Of a DNA stretch of 64,000 bases, positions 9,083 to 17,412 are shown in pieces. The first letter of the stretch is position 1. Every line of letters begins with the position of its first letter. Source of the stretch: UBA1672 sp050633645 (GTDB lineage Bacteria; Pseudomonadota; Alphaproteobacteria; Micavibrionales; Micavibrionaceae); NCBI GenBank assembly GCA_050633645.1, contig JBOEGX010000002.1, positions 248,001 through 312,000 on the forward strand. The letters are read 5' to 3'. The position numbers and the translations under genes were made by a program. The notes beneath the pieces are model-generated. The model had not been told where the DNA came from. It was given only the letters and a program-made list of their open reading frames with translations, and searched no databases.

Positions 9083-9260
9083 AAGTTTTGGTCAGGTGGG
9101 TAAAACAGATCTAAAAATTAAAGAATTATATTAATCATTTAGTTTTTAAATCTCAGCCTCTCTCTTCTTGATTATAACATTGCAACCCTCATGCCAAAAT
9201 TTTAACCATTAAATATCAATAACTTAACAAAATTCCACCATTGTGATCCTCAATATAGAA

Positions 9261-9304
9261 CGTTTCATTTTAAGAAAAACAAAAAACCGTCTCATAATGA
9301 AACG
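9261..9304. promoter_or_regulatory. Repeated ATGAAACG half-sites upstream of the NtrC-like gene
   Basis: In the 315-nt gap 9047-9361, CGTTTCATT (9261-9269) and AATGAAACG (9296-9304) form a perfect 9-bp inverted repeat. A third half-site CGTCTCAT at 9288-9295 abuts the right arm, making a second, near-perfect palindrome. The spacing looks like a dimer-binding operator, possibly for autoregulation of the activator encoded downstream. Apart from the terminator at 9057-9082, the rest of the gap shows nothing further. Confidence 0.45.
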
Positions 9305-9361
9305 CTTTGTTAACAAACAAAATATATTATGATTGCTAGCGCAAACAGGAAACAGCCCCAA

Positions 9362-10768
9362 ATGTTCAATAAAGTTCTGATCGTTGAAGACGAAACACTA
9401 CAAAGACAAATGCTGGAGCAGCTTGTTAAACGCAAACTAACACTCATCCCCGTCCCCGCGCGCAACGGACGCGAAGCGCTAGATATCCTCGCCAAAAATG
9501 ACGACACGTTCTCCCTAATCATTATGGATCTCAATATGCCCGTCATGAGCGGGGACGAAGCCCTACCCATCATTAACCAACAATACCCTCATATCCCCAT
9601 CATTATGCTCACAGGCAGCAAGGACACACAAGACGCGGTAAACGCAATGAAGAACGGCGCAACCGACTTTATCACCAAACCCTTCGAAGCAGACCGCATG
9701 GTTATCACAATCGAAAACGCCTTAAAACTAAATACACTCAAACAAGAAGTTACCCGCCTAAAACAAGAAAAATACGGCACGTTTAAGTTTGAGAGCCTCA
9801 TCGGACACACAGATGGCCTACGCGATTGCATAAATATGGGACGCAAGGTCGCCGCCTCTGATATCCCCGCACTCATCACTGGTCCTACTGGATCTGGTAA
9901 AGAAATATTCTCCCGCGCAATTCACGGTGAAAGCAAGCGCGCAAACAAACCCTTTATCGCCGTAAACTGTGGTGCAATTCCATCACAACTGGTGGAAAGC
10001 ACATTATTTGGCCATGAAAAAGGTGCGTTCACTGGCGCAACGGAAAAGGTCTTAGGTAAATTCCGCGAAGCAGATGACGGAACAATATTCTTGGACGAAA
10101 TCGGTGAGCTTCCCTTAGAGGCACAAGTCAAACTCCTACGCGTCCTTCAACAAAAAGAGGTGGAAACCGTCGGCGCCGCGCATCCCACACCAATTAACAT
10201 ACGCATTATTTCCGCCACAAACAAAGACCTTGCTCAAGAGGTCAAAAACGGGAACTTCCGAGAAGACCTCTACTTCCGTCTCAATGTTTTAGAAATAAAG
10301 CTCCCATCACTCCATGAAAGAAAAGACGACATCCTGCCTCTCGCACGGCACTTTATTCAACGTTTTTGCGCTCAGGAAGCACGCATTCCAATAGATATAT
10401 CAGACGAAGCCGCAAATATTCTAAAGTCATATGATTGGCCAGGAAATGTGCGCCAACTGGAAAATGCCATCAATCGTGCTATCGTCTTGTGCGAGAATAA
10501 AGAACTAAGCCCATCACATTTTAAAAATCTAACAACATCGCCTATAAAAGAAACTCCTCTGCAAACACATCCAAATAGCATTATATCAAACCACAACACG
10601 CCGTACACCAACGCAGATGGATCACTAAAAACTATGGAGCAGATTGAACGTGAAGCCATGCAAGAAGCGATGAAAAAACATAATCAAAACATTACCCAAG
10701 CCGCAAAAGCATTGAACATCGCAAAATCAACATTTTATAGAAAAATGGCAGAATTCGAAAAAAAGTAA
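9362..10768 (+). CDS. NtrC-family sigma54-dependent response regulator
   Basis: A 468-residue activator taken from the ATG of MFNKVLIVEDE, which has AGGAA upstream; an ATG 33 nt earlier has none. Domains: receiver (residues 1-120) with the phosphoacceptor Asp in IIMDLNMPVMSG and the conserved Lys in FITKPF; AAA+ ATPase (about 140-370) with Walker A GPTGSGKE, the sigma54-contacting loop GAFTGA in HEKGAFTGATEK, and Walker B IFLDEIGELP; a C-terminal Fis-type helix-turn-helix (NITQAAKALNIAKSTFYRKM). It should open transcription at -24/-12 promoters when phosphorylated. No partner kinase gene is adjacent, so the regulon cannot be read here. The gene is convergent with the M23 peptidase gene, with 2 nt between them. 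Confidence 0.95.
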   Translation: MFNKVLIVEDETLQRQMLEQLVKRKLTLIPVPARNGREALDILAKNDDTFSLIIMDLNMPVMSGDEALPIINQQYPHIPIIMLTGSKDTQDAVNAMKNGATDFITKPFEADRMVITIENALKLNTLKQEVTRLKQEKYGTFKFESLIGHTDGLRDCINMGRKVAASDIPALITGPTGSGKEIFSRAIHGESKRANKPFIAVNCGAIPSQLVESTLFGHEKGAFTGATEKVLGKFREADDGTIFLDEIGELPLEAQVKLLRVLQQKEVETVGAAHPTPINIRIISATNKDLAQEVKNGNFREDLYFRLNVLEIKLPSLHERKDDILPLARHFIQRFCAQEARIPIDISDEAANILKSYDWPGNVRQLENAINRAIVLCENKELSPSHFKNLTTSPIKETPLQTHPNSIISNHNTPYTNADGSLKTMEQIEREAMQEAMKKHNQNITQAAKALNIAKSTFYRKMAEFEKK

Positions 10769-10770
10769 AA

Positions 10771-12282
10771 TTACTCAGAAATTTCGTTACTGGCAAACTC
10801 CATACCCTTAGAAAGTGATGCATAATCACGACTAATATGGGCTACTTGCGATTTAAAAGAAGCCAAATTCTGACCAGACAGCCTATCACCACCCGCAGAT
10901 TTAATACTCTTCGGATTAACCTGCTTCCCATCCCTCAATACTTCAAAATGAAGATGCGGACCAGTTGAACGTCCAGTTGTACCAACATAGCCAATAACAT
11001 CCCCCTGCTTAACGCGTTTACCAGGTTTCATGCCTTTTGCAAAGCGATGCATATGCGCATAAGCCGTTTTCAACGAGCCGTTATGTTTAATGCGTATATA
11101 ATTCCCATACCCACCATTTCGACCAGATTTTTCAATAACACCATCACCAGCCGCATAAATCGGTGTCCCACGTGATGCCGCAAAATCAATACCCTTATGC
11201 ATCTTATTATATCCCAAAACAGGGTGATGACGCATACCAAAACCCGAAGACATACGCGCACCATCAACCGGTGTACTCATCAATGTACGTTTTAAACTCT
11301 TACCATTTTCCTTATAATAACCGTGCTCACCATTTTTCCCATCAAAACGATATACGGGAATTTTTCGACCACCAACCGTCAAACTCGCATATAGAACATC
11401 CCCATAACGCGCAAAATCACCATCTTCAGTTTCATAAGTTTCATACAAAACTTCAACCTTATCACCCTCACGAATATCACGCTGGAAATCAATTTCATAA
11501 GAGAAAATACGGATCATTTTCGCAACCATGGAGGCAGGAATTCCAGCTTTCGCCGCAGAACCATAAAGTGAAGTTTCAATAGAAGCCTTCGCCGCCACCA
11601 TTTGAAGCTGTACTTCTTTCTTATCTTTTTCCGCAGAATAACGCCCCATTTCATCACGAGAAATATGCACCTCTTCAATCGCGCTAAGCTTCATATTCAA
11701 ACCACTAAGCTGAATACCCTCATCACCCGGCTCTAATGTCACGGAAATCGCCTGCCCTGGCTTTACATCACGCGGATCATAATGCTTACTCAATGCCTTC
11801 ACAGCTTTATATGCATCGGCGCCGCTCACACCAATGCCCTGCAAAACACCAGCCAAGGTATCACCAGTACCAATATCCAAAAGCTCTTCTCTTGGAAGCG
11901 TTAAAGCAGGCGTTTTTTCAACATTTGTAAAATCAAGGGGATGAACATCGTCTTCGCCCTCCTCAACACCAATCACTTCGATATCATGAAAATCAGCATC
12001 ACCCTTTAAAACAATAACACGATCACTTTGTTCAGAAGCATTATGAAGATCTAACGCAGAATCAAGCAATGCACGATTATCCTCATGCTCAGAAAATGAA
12101 TGAACACTTGAAACATCAAAAGATGAAGGCGAGTAGGCAACAGAAGAATTTATAGAACCCAAAAACCCAGACAACACCAAAGAGGAAACAGCAACACAAC
12201 CCGCCAGATATCGCAGACGCAATTTATTGTTTTTTGTAAAAAGATAACGATGTCTCAAACGGACAATTTTATATAAGGCCAC
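10771..12282 (-). CDS. M23 family murein DD-endopeptidase
   Basis: A 503-residue envelope protein with a GTG start (GTG GCC TTA) preceded by GGTGAG. A basic N-terminus and one hydrophobic segment (residues about 25-48, GCVAVSSLVLSGFLGSI) suggest an uncleaved inner-membrane anchor. The middle has a LysM/OapA-like stretch (LDIGTGDTLAGVLQGIGVSG) and the C-terminal peptidase domain has the zinc ligands of the M23 (LytM) family: MHKGIDFAASRGTPIYAAGDG and TGPHLHFEVLRDGKQVNP, plus AYAHMHRFAKGM. It would cut peptide cross-links in peptidoglycan during growth or division. The family signatures are intact, so catalytic activity is likely. Confidence 0.94.
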   Translation of the reverse strand: MALYKIVRLRHRYLFTKNNKLRLRYLAGCVAVSSLVLSGFLGSINSSVAYSPSSFDVSSVHSFSEHEDNRALLDSALDLHNASEQSDRVIVLKGDADFHDIEVIGVEEGEDDVHPLDFTNVEKTPALTLPREELLDIGTGDTLAGVLQGIGVSGADAYKAVKALSKHYDPRDVKPGQAISVTLEPGDEGIQLSGLNMKLSAIEEVHISRDEMGRYSAEKDKKEVQLQMVAAKASIETSLYGSAAKAGIPASMVAKMIRIFSYEIDFQRDIREGDKVEVLYETYETEDGDFARYGDVLYASLTVGGRKIPVYRFDGKNGEHGYYKENGKSLKRTLMSTPVDGARMSSGFGMRHHPVLGYNKMHKGIDFAASRGTPIYAAGDGVIEKSGRNGGYGNYIRIKHNGSLKTAYAHMHRFAKGMKPGKRVKQGDVIGYVGTTGRSTGPHLHFEVLRDGKQVNPKSIKSAGGDRLSGQNLASFKSQVAHISRDYASLSKGMEFASNEISE

Positions 12283-12336
12283 ATTCTCACCAAATGTAAT
12301 TACAAAGCATAAAATCTAACTCAAAAGCTATTATAC

Positions 12337-12354
12337 ATACGTAGGAAAACGTAT
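12337..12354. promoter_or_regulatory. Small inverted repeat upstream of the M23 gene
   Basis: ATACGT and ACGTAT flank a 6-nt spacer in the gap 12283-12458, upstream of the M23 gene on its strand. It could be an operator, but arms this short arise by chance. Confidence 0.25.
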
Positions 12355-12458
12355 CTAAAGGCAATACCAATCTTTATTCTAACCCAATAAGACTTAAAAA
12401 AATCTTACCTAATAACTATACGCGCATTCACACCAGAAGCAAATCAAAATGCTACGCA

Positions 12459-12977
12459 TCAAATATTACATTCCTTAGAAATCGCTTTATATGCTGATCC
12501 CGAACCTTTTAAACTATATTTATCCGTTGTCAACGTTCCCCGTGCCGATGTCCCATTAACCACCATATTCGATCCACCACGGATAGCTTTTGCCAAAGCA
12601 CTATCCGCGCTCGCATCAGGTGCCCAGGCCGTATCATCTTGTGTAAATAAGATATACTTCTTTCCATCAATCGTGACCGTCGCGTCACTGCCCTGCTTGT
12701 ATGTATATCCAGTGATATAACTAAAAACATCTTTTGTATTTTCAGATGGGCGATGCGTTATCAGCGCAAAAATCTCACCACGATTGGTATAATTACCCTT
12801 CGCGCTCACTGGCTTACTAACCATATAGCAAACCTTACTTCCGCCCTCCATCAAATAATATGCCGTCCAATCGCCATACTGCCCAATGGGCTTAGGGTTT
12901 GCAGCCATAGACGGCGCTGCAAGAAACATAACAACACCAAAAGCCAATAAAGAGGAACGAAAGACTTTTCCAAACAT
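12459..12977 (-). CDS. Invasion-associated locus B (IalB) family exported protein
   Basis: A 172-residue protein with a signal peptide (start MFGKVFRSSLLAFGVVMFLA, cleavage near PSMA-AN). The start has GGATG upstream; an ATG 9 nt earlier is also possible. The mature part matches the IalB family: GQYGDWTAYYLMEGGSKVCY, ALITHRPSENTKDVFSYITG, the DGKKYILFTQDDTAWAPD region, and a C-terminal cysteine (KECNI) that probably pairs with the earlier VCYM cysteine. The family is nearly confined to alphaproteobacteria; it was named for a Bartonella invasion locus but is widespread in free-living species, so a virulence role must not be assumed. Its biochemical role is unknown. Confidence 0.87.
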   Translation of the reverse strand: MFGKVFRSSLLAFGVVMFLAAPSMAANPKPIGQYGDWTAYYLMEGGSKVCYMVSKPVSAKGNYTNRGEIFALITHRPSENTKDVFSYITGYTYKQGSDATVTIDGKKYILFTQDDTAWAPDASADSALAKAIRGGSNMVVNGTSARGTLTTDKYSLKGSGSAYKAISKECNI

Positions 12978-13095
12978 AATAAACATCCAAACAGTTTTAT
13001 GATCTAAACACATTTACGAGTCTAACGAATGGATAAACTCATTCAAATGCGAAAAATGAATTCTTTGCAATTCATCCACAAACTCTATTCAAAAT

Positions 13096-13815
13096 TTATA
13101 TTTTCTTAACAAAGACAAACCGCGCCGCATAAACACCGATCAACACAAAGGCCATGGCAAACCAAAAAAACGCATATTGCTTATGATTATTATGAATATT
13201 AGAGCGCAGTGCCCCCATAACAGGCACAGGGTAAAAATATTCTACCACCGCATCACCGATATAAAGAATTTTAGGCTCTAAATATTTTATCTTCATAAAA
13301 TCTCGAAGCTGCTCTATATCAATTCGATACCACATATCACGCGCCATATCATTTTCAGGCTGATATTTTGCATCTGGCGGCGCAACCAACATCCCTGAAA
13401 TTTCAACCTCACCTTCAGGATATTGCATTTCGAACGCATCACCCCTCTCGGCCTCCAACGGAATCCACCCCCGATTCACAAGAATAACAGGCGGGATTTC
13501 AGGGCTAGACACAACAAATGGCGTCACAACATGATACCCTGGCACACGATCATAAACGCGCGATTGGATCAAAATGGCCTTATCATGCAAATACGTCCCT
13601 CGAACAGATCCCCCAACAATGAAATCATTACGCACCATATCAGCTACCAATGAAAATGGCTGTATCTGTCCGCCTTCAATCTCGGTAAAAGCCTCATCAA
13701 CATGCTCTAAAATTTCAGTTTTCCATTGCAAACGCTGCACCTGCCAAGATCCAAGCGCACATAAAACCATAACGCCAATAATCGTAAAAATTGTTGCCCA
13801 AAATGGTAACTTCAT
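13096..13815 (-). CDS. SURF1-family cytochrome c oxidase assembly protein
   Basis: A 239-residue membrane protein, last gene of the oxidase cluster. Two transmembrane helices flank a periplasmic domain: an N-terminal one (residues about 5-21, FWATIFTIIGVMVLCALGSW) and a C-terminal one (FFWFAMAFVLIGVYAARFVF). The family signature LGSWQVQRLQWKTE is present, with VNRGWIP and GMLVAP in the soluble part. SURF1 proteins help insert heme a into subunit I. The ATG overlaps the stop of the DUF983 gene by 4 nt (ATGA), indicating translational coupling; an upstream in-frame GTG is less likely. Confidence 0.93.
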   Translation of the reverse strand: MKLPFWATIFTIIGVMVLCALGSWQVQRLQWKTEILEHVDEAFTEIEGGQIQPFSLVADMVRNDFIVGGSVRGTYLHDKAILIQSRVYDRVPGYHVVTPFVVSSPEIPPVILVNRGWIPLEAERGDAFEMQYPEGEVEISGMLVAPPDAKYQPENDMARDMWYRIDIEQLRDFMKIKYLEPKILYIGDAVVEYFYPVPVMGALRSNIHNNHKQYAFFWFAMAFVLIGVYAARFVFVKKI

Positions 13816-14171
13816 TTCCACCCCCCTGGGCGGTGCTTAAATTGCAACGCAATTACCAAGGCCTTTAATGGACGAAGCGCCCCAAGCGTCAAGCCAAGAG
13901 CCACCGCGCTCCATAAAACCGCATGCACCCATAATGGTGGAGTAAAAACCGTTTCAAACAATAATGCCAACGGCACAAGTAAAAACCCAAGTACAAAAAT
14001 CATAAAAACGGCCGGCCCGTCCGCGCTGTCATTCTTTGTATAATCAAGCCCACACACATCACATGCACCGCGAAGCTCAACCGTTATACCAGCCTTATAC
14101 AAATCCCCTTTTTGACATTTCGGGCATTTGCATGAAAGCGCAACACGCAGAAGATTAGAATCTAAACTCAT
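13812..14171 (-). CDS. DUF983 family protein of the cytochrome oxidase cluster
   Basis: A 119-residue protein with a zinc-ribbon-like N-terminus (SCKCPKCQKGDLY and GACDVCGLDY, four cysteines) and two transmembrane helices (VFMIFVLGFLLVPLALLF and WVHAVLWSAVALGLTLGA). DUF983 genes regularly sit between ctaE and surf1 in alphaproteobacteria, as here, which implies a part in oxidase biogenesis, possibly metal handling; the function is not established. It overlaps the SURF1 gene by 4 nt. A hairpin lies upstream, after ctaE. Confidence 0.9.
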   Translation of the reverse strand: MSLDSNLLRVALSCKCPKCQKGDLYKAGITVELRGACDVCGLDYTKNDSADGPAVFMIFVLGFLLVPLALLFETVFTPPLWVHAVLWSAVALGLTLGALRPLKALVIALQFKHRPGGWK

Positions 14172-14196
14172 AATATCCTAAACATACAAAAGAAAA

Positions 14197-14215
14197 GAGC
14201 CGCATTTAGCGGCTC
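14197..14215 (-). terminator. Terminator or attenuator after ctaE
   Basis: GAGCCGC and GCGGCTC form a perfect 7-bp stem with a 5-nt loop; on the minus strand it is followed by TTTTCTTTTG. It lies between ctaE and the DUF983 gene, so it may reduce rather than end readthrough into the assembly genes. Confidence 0.7.
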
Positions 14216-14230
14216 AAATAATATATTTCT

Positions 14231-15139
14231 TTAATGCGCCGAAGCATCAATAACCGCGGCTCCATCACTCAAGTCCATACCGAACTCCGTGCCCCACCAA
14301 TAAATCGCAAGGTAAAGGAATAACCAAACCACATCAACAAAATGCCAATACCACGCGGCGGCCTCAAACCCAAAATGCCCTTTAGGTGTAAAGTGCCCTT
14401 TTTTCGCACGAATCCAACAAACCAATAAGAACACCGTCCCAACAAAAACATGGAAACCATGAAATCCTGTCGCCATATAAAACGCCGAAGCGTAAACAGT
14501 ATCAGTAAATCCAAAATGTGCATTCACATATTCATAAACCTGAAAACCAAGGAAGACCGTTCCCAACGCAACAGTCAGACCAAGCGCCTTAACAAAATCA
14601 GCACTCTTCCCTTCAACAATCGCATGATGCGCCCAAGTAACCGTGCACCCCGAAAGCAACAATATCATCGTCATCATCAGCGGAAGATCAAACGGGTCAA
14701 TCGTATGAATGCTCGCAGGTGGCCAAACAAAACCAATCCCCGCATTCGGATAAAAGGCCGCTGCAAAATAAGCCCAGAAAAACGCGACGAAGAACATAAC
14801 CTCAGACGCAATGAACAAAGACATGCCGTAACGCATCCCAGTAATCGCAATCGGTGTGTGCGCTTTTTCAACAACAGATTCTCTAATGATGTCTCTCCAC
14901 CATGCAAACATCACGAATAATATCGCGGCAACGCCTGCATAAACACCATTCAAACCAACAGGAATCCCCTCCACGCCATTCGCCTTATCTGCAAATAAGT
15001 GCACATCATGCATAAACATAATGCCACCAACGGCCAATAAACCACCTGCAAAGGCGGCAATCAACGGCCATATACTGGGGTTCACAAGGTGATACGGATG
15101 CGGTTTACCCGTTGTCGTGTATTCAATATTTTCTGCCAT
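14231..15139 (-). CDS. ctaE: Cytochrome c oxidase subunit III
   Basis: A 302-residue integral membrane subunit of the aa3 oxidase. The start is the ATG of MAENIEYTTTGKPHPYHLVN; the open frame continues upstream but the extension is antisense to a convincing opposite-strand gene and lacks family similarity. Seven hydrophobic helices are visible, with hallmark stretches WWRDIIRES, GMSLFIASEVMFFVAFFWAY, and the C-terminal YWHFVDVVWLFLYLAIYWWG. Length matches bacterial CoxIII. Unlike the compact arrangement elsewhere, a plus-strand gene separates it from ctaG. Confidence 0.96.
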   Translation of the reverse strand: MAENIEYTTTGKPHPYHLVNPSIWPLIAAFAGGLLAVGGIMFMHDVHLFADKANGVEGIPVGLNGVYAGVAAILFVMFAWWRDIIRESVVEKAHTPIAITGMRYGMSLFIASEVMFFVAFFWAYFAAAFYPNAGIGFVWPPASIHTIDPFDLPLMMTMILLLSGCTVTWAHHAIVEGKSADFVKALGLTVALGTVFLGFQVYEYVNAHFGFTDTVYASAFYMATGFHGFHVFVGTVFLLVCWIRAKKGHFTPKGHFGFEAAAWYWHFVDVVWLFLYLAIYWWGTEFGMDLSDGAAVIDASAH

Positions 15140-15266
15140 TTCACTAAACTTTTTGTTTTGAAAAAAATTTACACTTGTATAAACTAATGAAAAACAAGAG
15201 TACATAGAAAATATGCGCCAATATGCGTCTTTTTTCAAGGGATAGAATATAAAAGGGTGCGAAAAA

Positions 15267-15779
15267 ATGGATAACAATTTCCAATCCGAAATGTCAGATA
15301 TCGATTTAATGAAATCATTCATTGAAAATTCATCAACCCATATCGAAAATGCGAAAAATGCATTTGTTGAATATGGTGTGTATTTACCCTTTGGGGATAA
15401 TGAAAAAGCCGACCTTGAGCGCATCAATAAACTCAATCAGTTGATTAAGGAACAAGGCATAGACATTGCTGAATTTCGTATGGAACAAGCATATTCCAAC
15501 CTATCAGCCGCCCAAATTCATCAAATGGAAAAGGGGGAAGCCTACGGCAACATGTCCATAAACAGAGCCCATTACGAAAAAAATATGACACCATATTTAA
15601 AAAAGCATGACATTGATAAACTAACCCTCAAAGAATATGCTGAGCATAGTGGCCGAGAAGTTGTCATGTCCATGCAATATAATATGCACGCGCAAGACCT
15701 GAAGAAAGTCATAAACAATTTTCGAAATGAGATAGCCAACCAACGCTTAACAAAAGAACATAACACGCTTGAGGTTTAA
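15267..15779 (+). CDS. Unknown soluble helical protein inserted between ctaE and ctaG
   Basis: A 170-residue protein on the strand opposite to the oxidase genes. It has an AAGGG ribosome-binding site 8 nt before its ATG (MDNNFQSEMSDIDLMKSFIE). The composition is polar and mainly helical (ENAKNAFVEYGVYL, KLNQLIKEQGIDIAEFRMEQ, LSAAQIHQMEKGEAYGNMSI), with no cysteine, no signal peptide and no membrane helix, so it is probably cytoplasmic. No family is recognised. It ends 4 nt from the convergent ctaG stop. It is not part of conserved cox clusters in other alphaproteobacteria, so it looks like a lineage-specific insertion. Confidence 0.75.
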   Translation: MDNNFQSEMSDIDLMKSFIENSSTHIENAKNAFVEYGVYLPFGDNEKADLERINKLNQLIKEQGIDIAEFRMEQAYSNLSAAQIHQMEKGEAYGNMSINRAHYEKNMTPYLKKHDIDKLTLKEYAEHSGREVVMSMQYNMHAQDLKKVINNFRNEIANQRLTKEHNTLEV

Positions 15780-15783
15780 CCCC

Positions 15784-16383
15784 CTATTCCTGAGCATTAA
15801 AAAACGCATCCATCGCCTTCTCTAACGCCTCGGATTCCGTCTTAAAAAAACTGTAAGACAATGTAATCACCTTAACATCATCTAAATTACGGTCATCCTT
15901 AATCGCTGGATCAACATAAAACAAGACGGGCATATTCACCCGCTCATTCGGTCGTAAAATTTGCTCATTAAAACAAAAACACTGCACCTTTTGAAAATAT
16001 TTTCCCGCCTTTAACGGCGTCACATTAAAAACCGCCGTCCCCGCGACTGGAACATTATCCTGGTTTTCTGCGATAAAATTGATAAATCCACGCGCACCAA
16101 CTTTCAATGTAACAGAATTGGATTCAGGCTTAAAATACCAATCCAGATCAGAGGCAACATTCGCGTCAAACCGCACTGTCATATCTCTATCAAGTATCTC
16201 ATCCTCAGATGGCAAAGCTGTTGAAACCTGCGTTGTCCCGCCCCACCCTGTCACACGACAAAAAATATTATAAAGCGGCACAGAGGCAAACGACAAACCA
16301 ATCATAAAACACACAACACCAAGAACGATGATGCCCATACGCGCATTCTTTTTACTTAAATCATCTTGTTGCTGATCATTCAT
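15784..16383 (-). CDS. ctaG: Cytochrome c oxidase assembly protein CtaG/Cox11
   Basis: A 199-residue copper chaperone that delivers Cu to the CuB site of subunit I. One N-terminal membrane anchor (ARMGIIVLGVVCFMIGLSFA) is followed by a periplasmic immunoglobulin-like domain. The copper-binding CFCF is present in KVQCFCFNEQ, as are the family stretches VPLYNIFCRVTGWGGTTQ and RVNMPVLFYVDP. Length is normal. A distant AAGGCG lies upstream of the ATG. Confidence 0.96.
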   Translation of the reverse strand: MNDQQQDDLSKKNARMGIIVLGVVCFMIGLSFASVPLYNIFCRVTGWGGTTQVSTALPSEDEILDRDMTVRFDANVASDLDWYFKPESNSVTLKVGARGFINFIAENQDNVPVAGTAVFNVTPLKAGKYFQKVQCFCFNEQILRPNERVNMPVLFYVDPAIKDDRNLDDVKVITLSYSFFKTESEALEKAMDAFFNAQE

Positions 16384-16414
16384 ATGACGCTTATACGCCT
16401 TTTCACAAAAAAAT

Positions 16415-16444
16415 AAAGCCCGCGACTGTTATGCTACGGGCTTT
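16415..16444 (-). terminator. Terminator after the acidic exported protein gene
   Basis: AAAGCCCG and CGGGCTTT form a perfect 8-bp stem with a 14-nt loop. On the minus strand it is followed by ATTTTTTTG, terminating the gene at 16467-17219 just before ctaG. Confidence 0.75.
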
Positions 16445-16466
16445 TAAACTATATAAAATTCAAGGC

Positions 16467-17219
16467 TTACTCAACAAATGGGTTTTCATCGACCACATCG
16501 TCCTCGCTTAATTCTTCTAAAGACCCATCATCGGCTTCATCAAGATCATCAAGCTCAATATCTGACGAATCCTCATCCATACCACCTTCCGATACATCCG
16601 CAGGATTAAAATCAGGCGCATCATCCGAAGTCACCACTTTTTTCTTAACCTTACCTTCTTCACCTTCTTTTGGCGGGACATCGGCTTCTTTTAACCCCCC
16701 ATCCCCTTCGGTTGAAGACTCACCACCATCAACGTTATCTGTTTCACTCACCTGCGGCGCATCTAACACCTCACCATCAACATCGGCGACCTCTGCAACA
16801 ACTTCACCAATATTTTTATTCTCGGCCATTGTCTCTTTACCTAAATTCTTTTTATACGCCGCAATTTCCGCTTTATAGATTTTATCAATAAGATTCTGAT
16901 AATTTTTCTTCTTATCAATATAAGAGCTCTGATAATTCTCACGTCGATCATCAAGTGACTTTCTAAACGCCTTCACACTTTCACGATACGCGATCTGACG
17001 CGCATAAATATCATAAATCCCATCTCCCACATCAACCGGAACAGTTCCAGAAGTAGCATCTTTTGCCGTAGGAAGCTCAGAAATCAAACGCTGCACCTCA
17101 TCCATAGAAACAGGCTTCTCACTTACCTGTTCATCTGCAGCATTCGCATAACCAGCTGATATAATAGAGGAAAAAGCCAAAACCATGGCAAGACAAGACA
17201 TACGCGATAGAAATTTCAT
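16467..17219 (-). CDS. Exported acidic protein of unknown function within the cox cluster
   Basis: A 250-residue protein with a signal peptide (start MKFLSRMSCLAMVLAFSSII, cleavage near YANA-AD) and a GGAG ribosome-binding site. The first half of the mature chain is helical and basic (residues about 60-125: RQIAYRESVKAFRKSLDDRR, KKKNYQNLIDKIYKAEIAAY), while the second half is low-complexity and strongly acidic (DVDGEV, EGDGGLKEAD, DSSDIELDDLDEADDGSLEE). No catalytic motif is seen. The split charge suggests a periplasmic scaffold or ion-binding tail, but this is a guess. It has its own terminator and lies between the small CtaF-like gene and ctaG, where most relatives have nothing. Confidence 0.78.
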   Translation of the reverse strand: MKFLSRMSCLAMVLAFSSIISAGYANAADEQVSEKPVSMDEVQRLISELPTAKDATSGTVPVDVGDGIYDIYARQIAYRESVKAFRKSLDDRRENYQSSYIDKKKNYQNLIDKIYKAEIAAYKKNLGKETMAENKNIGEVVAEVADVDGEVLDAPQVSETDNVDGGESSTEGDGGLKEADVPPKEGEEGKVKKKVVTSDDAPDFNPADVSEGGMDEDSSDIELDDLDEADDGSLEELSEDDVVDENPFVE

Positions 17220-17295
17220 CGAAAAACTCCGAGACTTAAGTAATACACTATTGGAAAGACTACACTATTTTGAAAATTTAATCAAAGCGTTCTTG

Positions 17296-17412
17296 CTACA
17301 CGCTCATTTTAATAATACTGACTGCCCAAATAAGAACAATCAACGCGACAATAATCGCAAGAACAGTATAGTTCTTTTTCTTTTTCTTTTCATGTAATTC
17401 ACTATGAGGCAT
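17296..17412 (-). CDS. Small CtaF/CoxF-like single-helix membrane protein of the cox cluster
   Basis: A 38-residue open frame that overlaps the end of ctaB by 11 nt. The N-terminus is polar and basic (MPHSELHEKKKKKN) and the C-terminus is a single hydrophobic helix ending VSIIKMSV. Alphaproteobacterial cox operons often carry a small protein at this position, between ctaB and ctaG, with the same plan: a Lys/Arg-rich head, a helix, and a V-x-I-x-K-M tail. GGTGATG inside ctaB serves as a ribosome-binding site. Its function in oxidase assembly is not established. It is short enough to be missed by automated callers; identification rests on position and architecture. Confidence 0.7.
   Translation of the reverse strand: MPHSELHEKKKKKNYTVLAIIVALIVLIWAVSIIKMSV

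Noticed and set aside
14231..15436. Longer ctaE frame with about 99 extra N-terminal residues
   Set aside because: The extension lies opposite a credible plus-strand gene at 15267-15779, has no CoxIII similarity, and a family-typical start exists at 15139.
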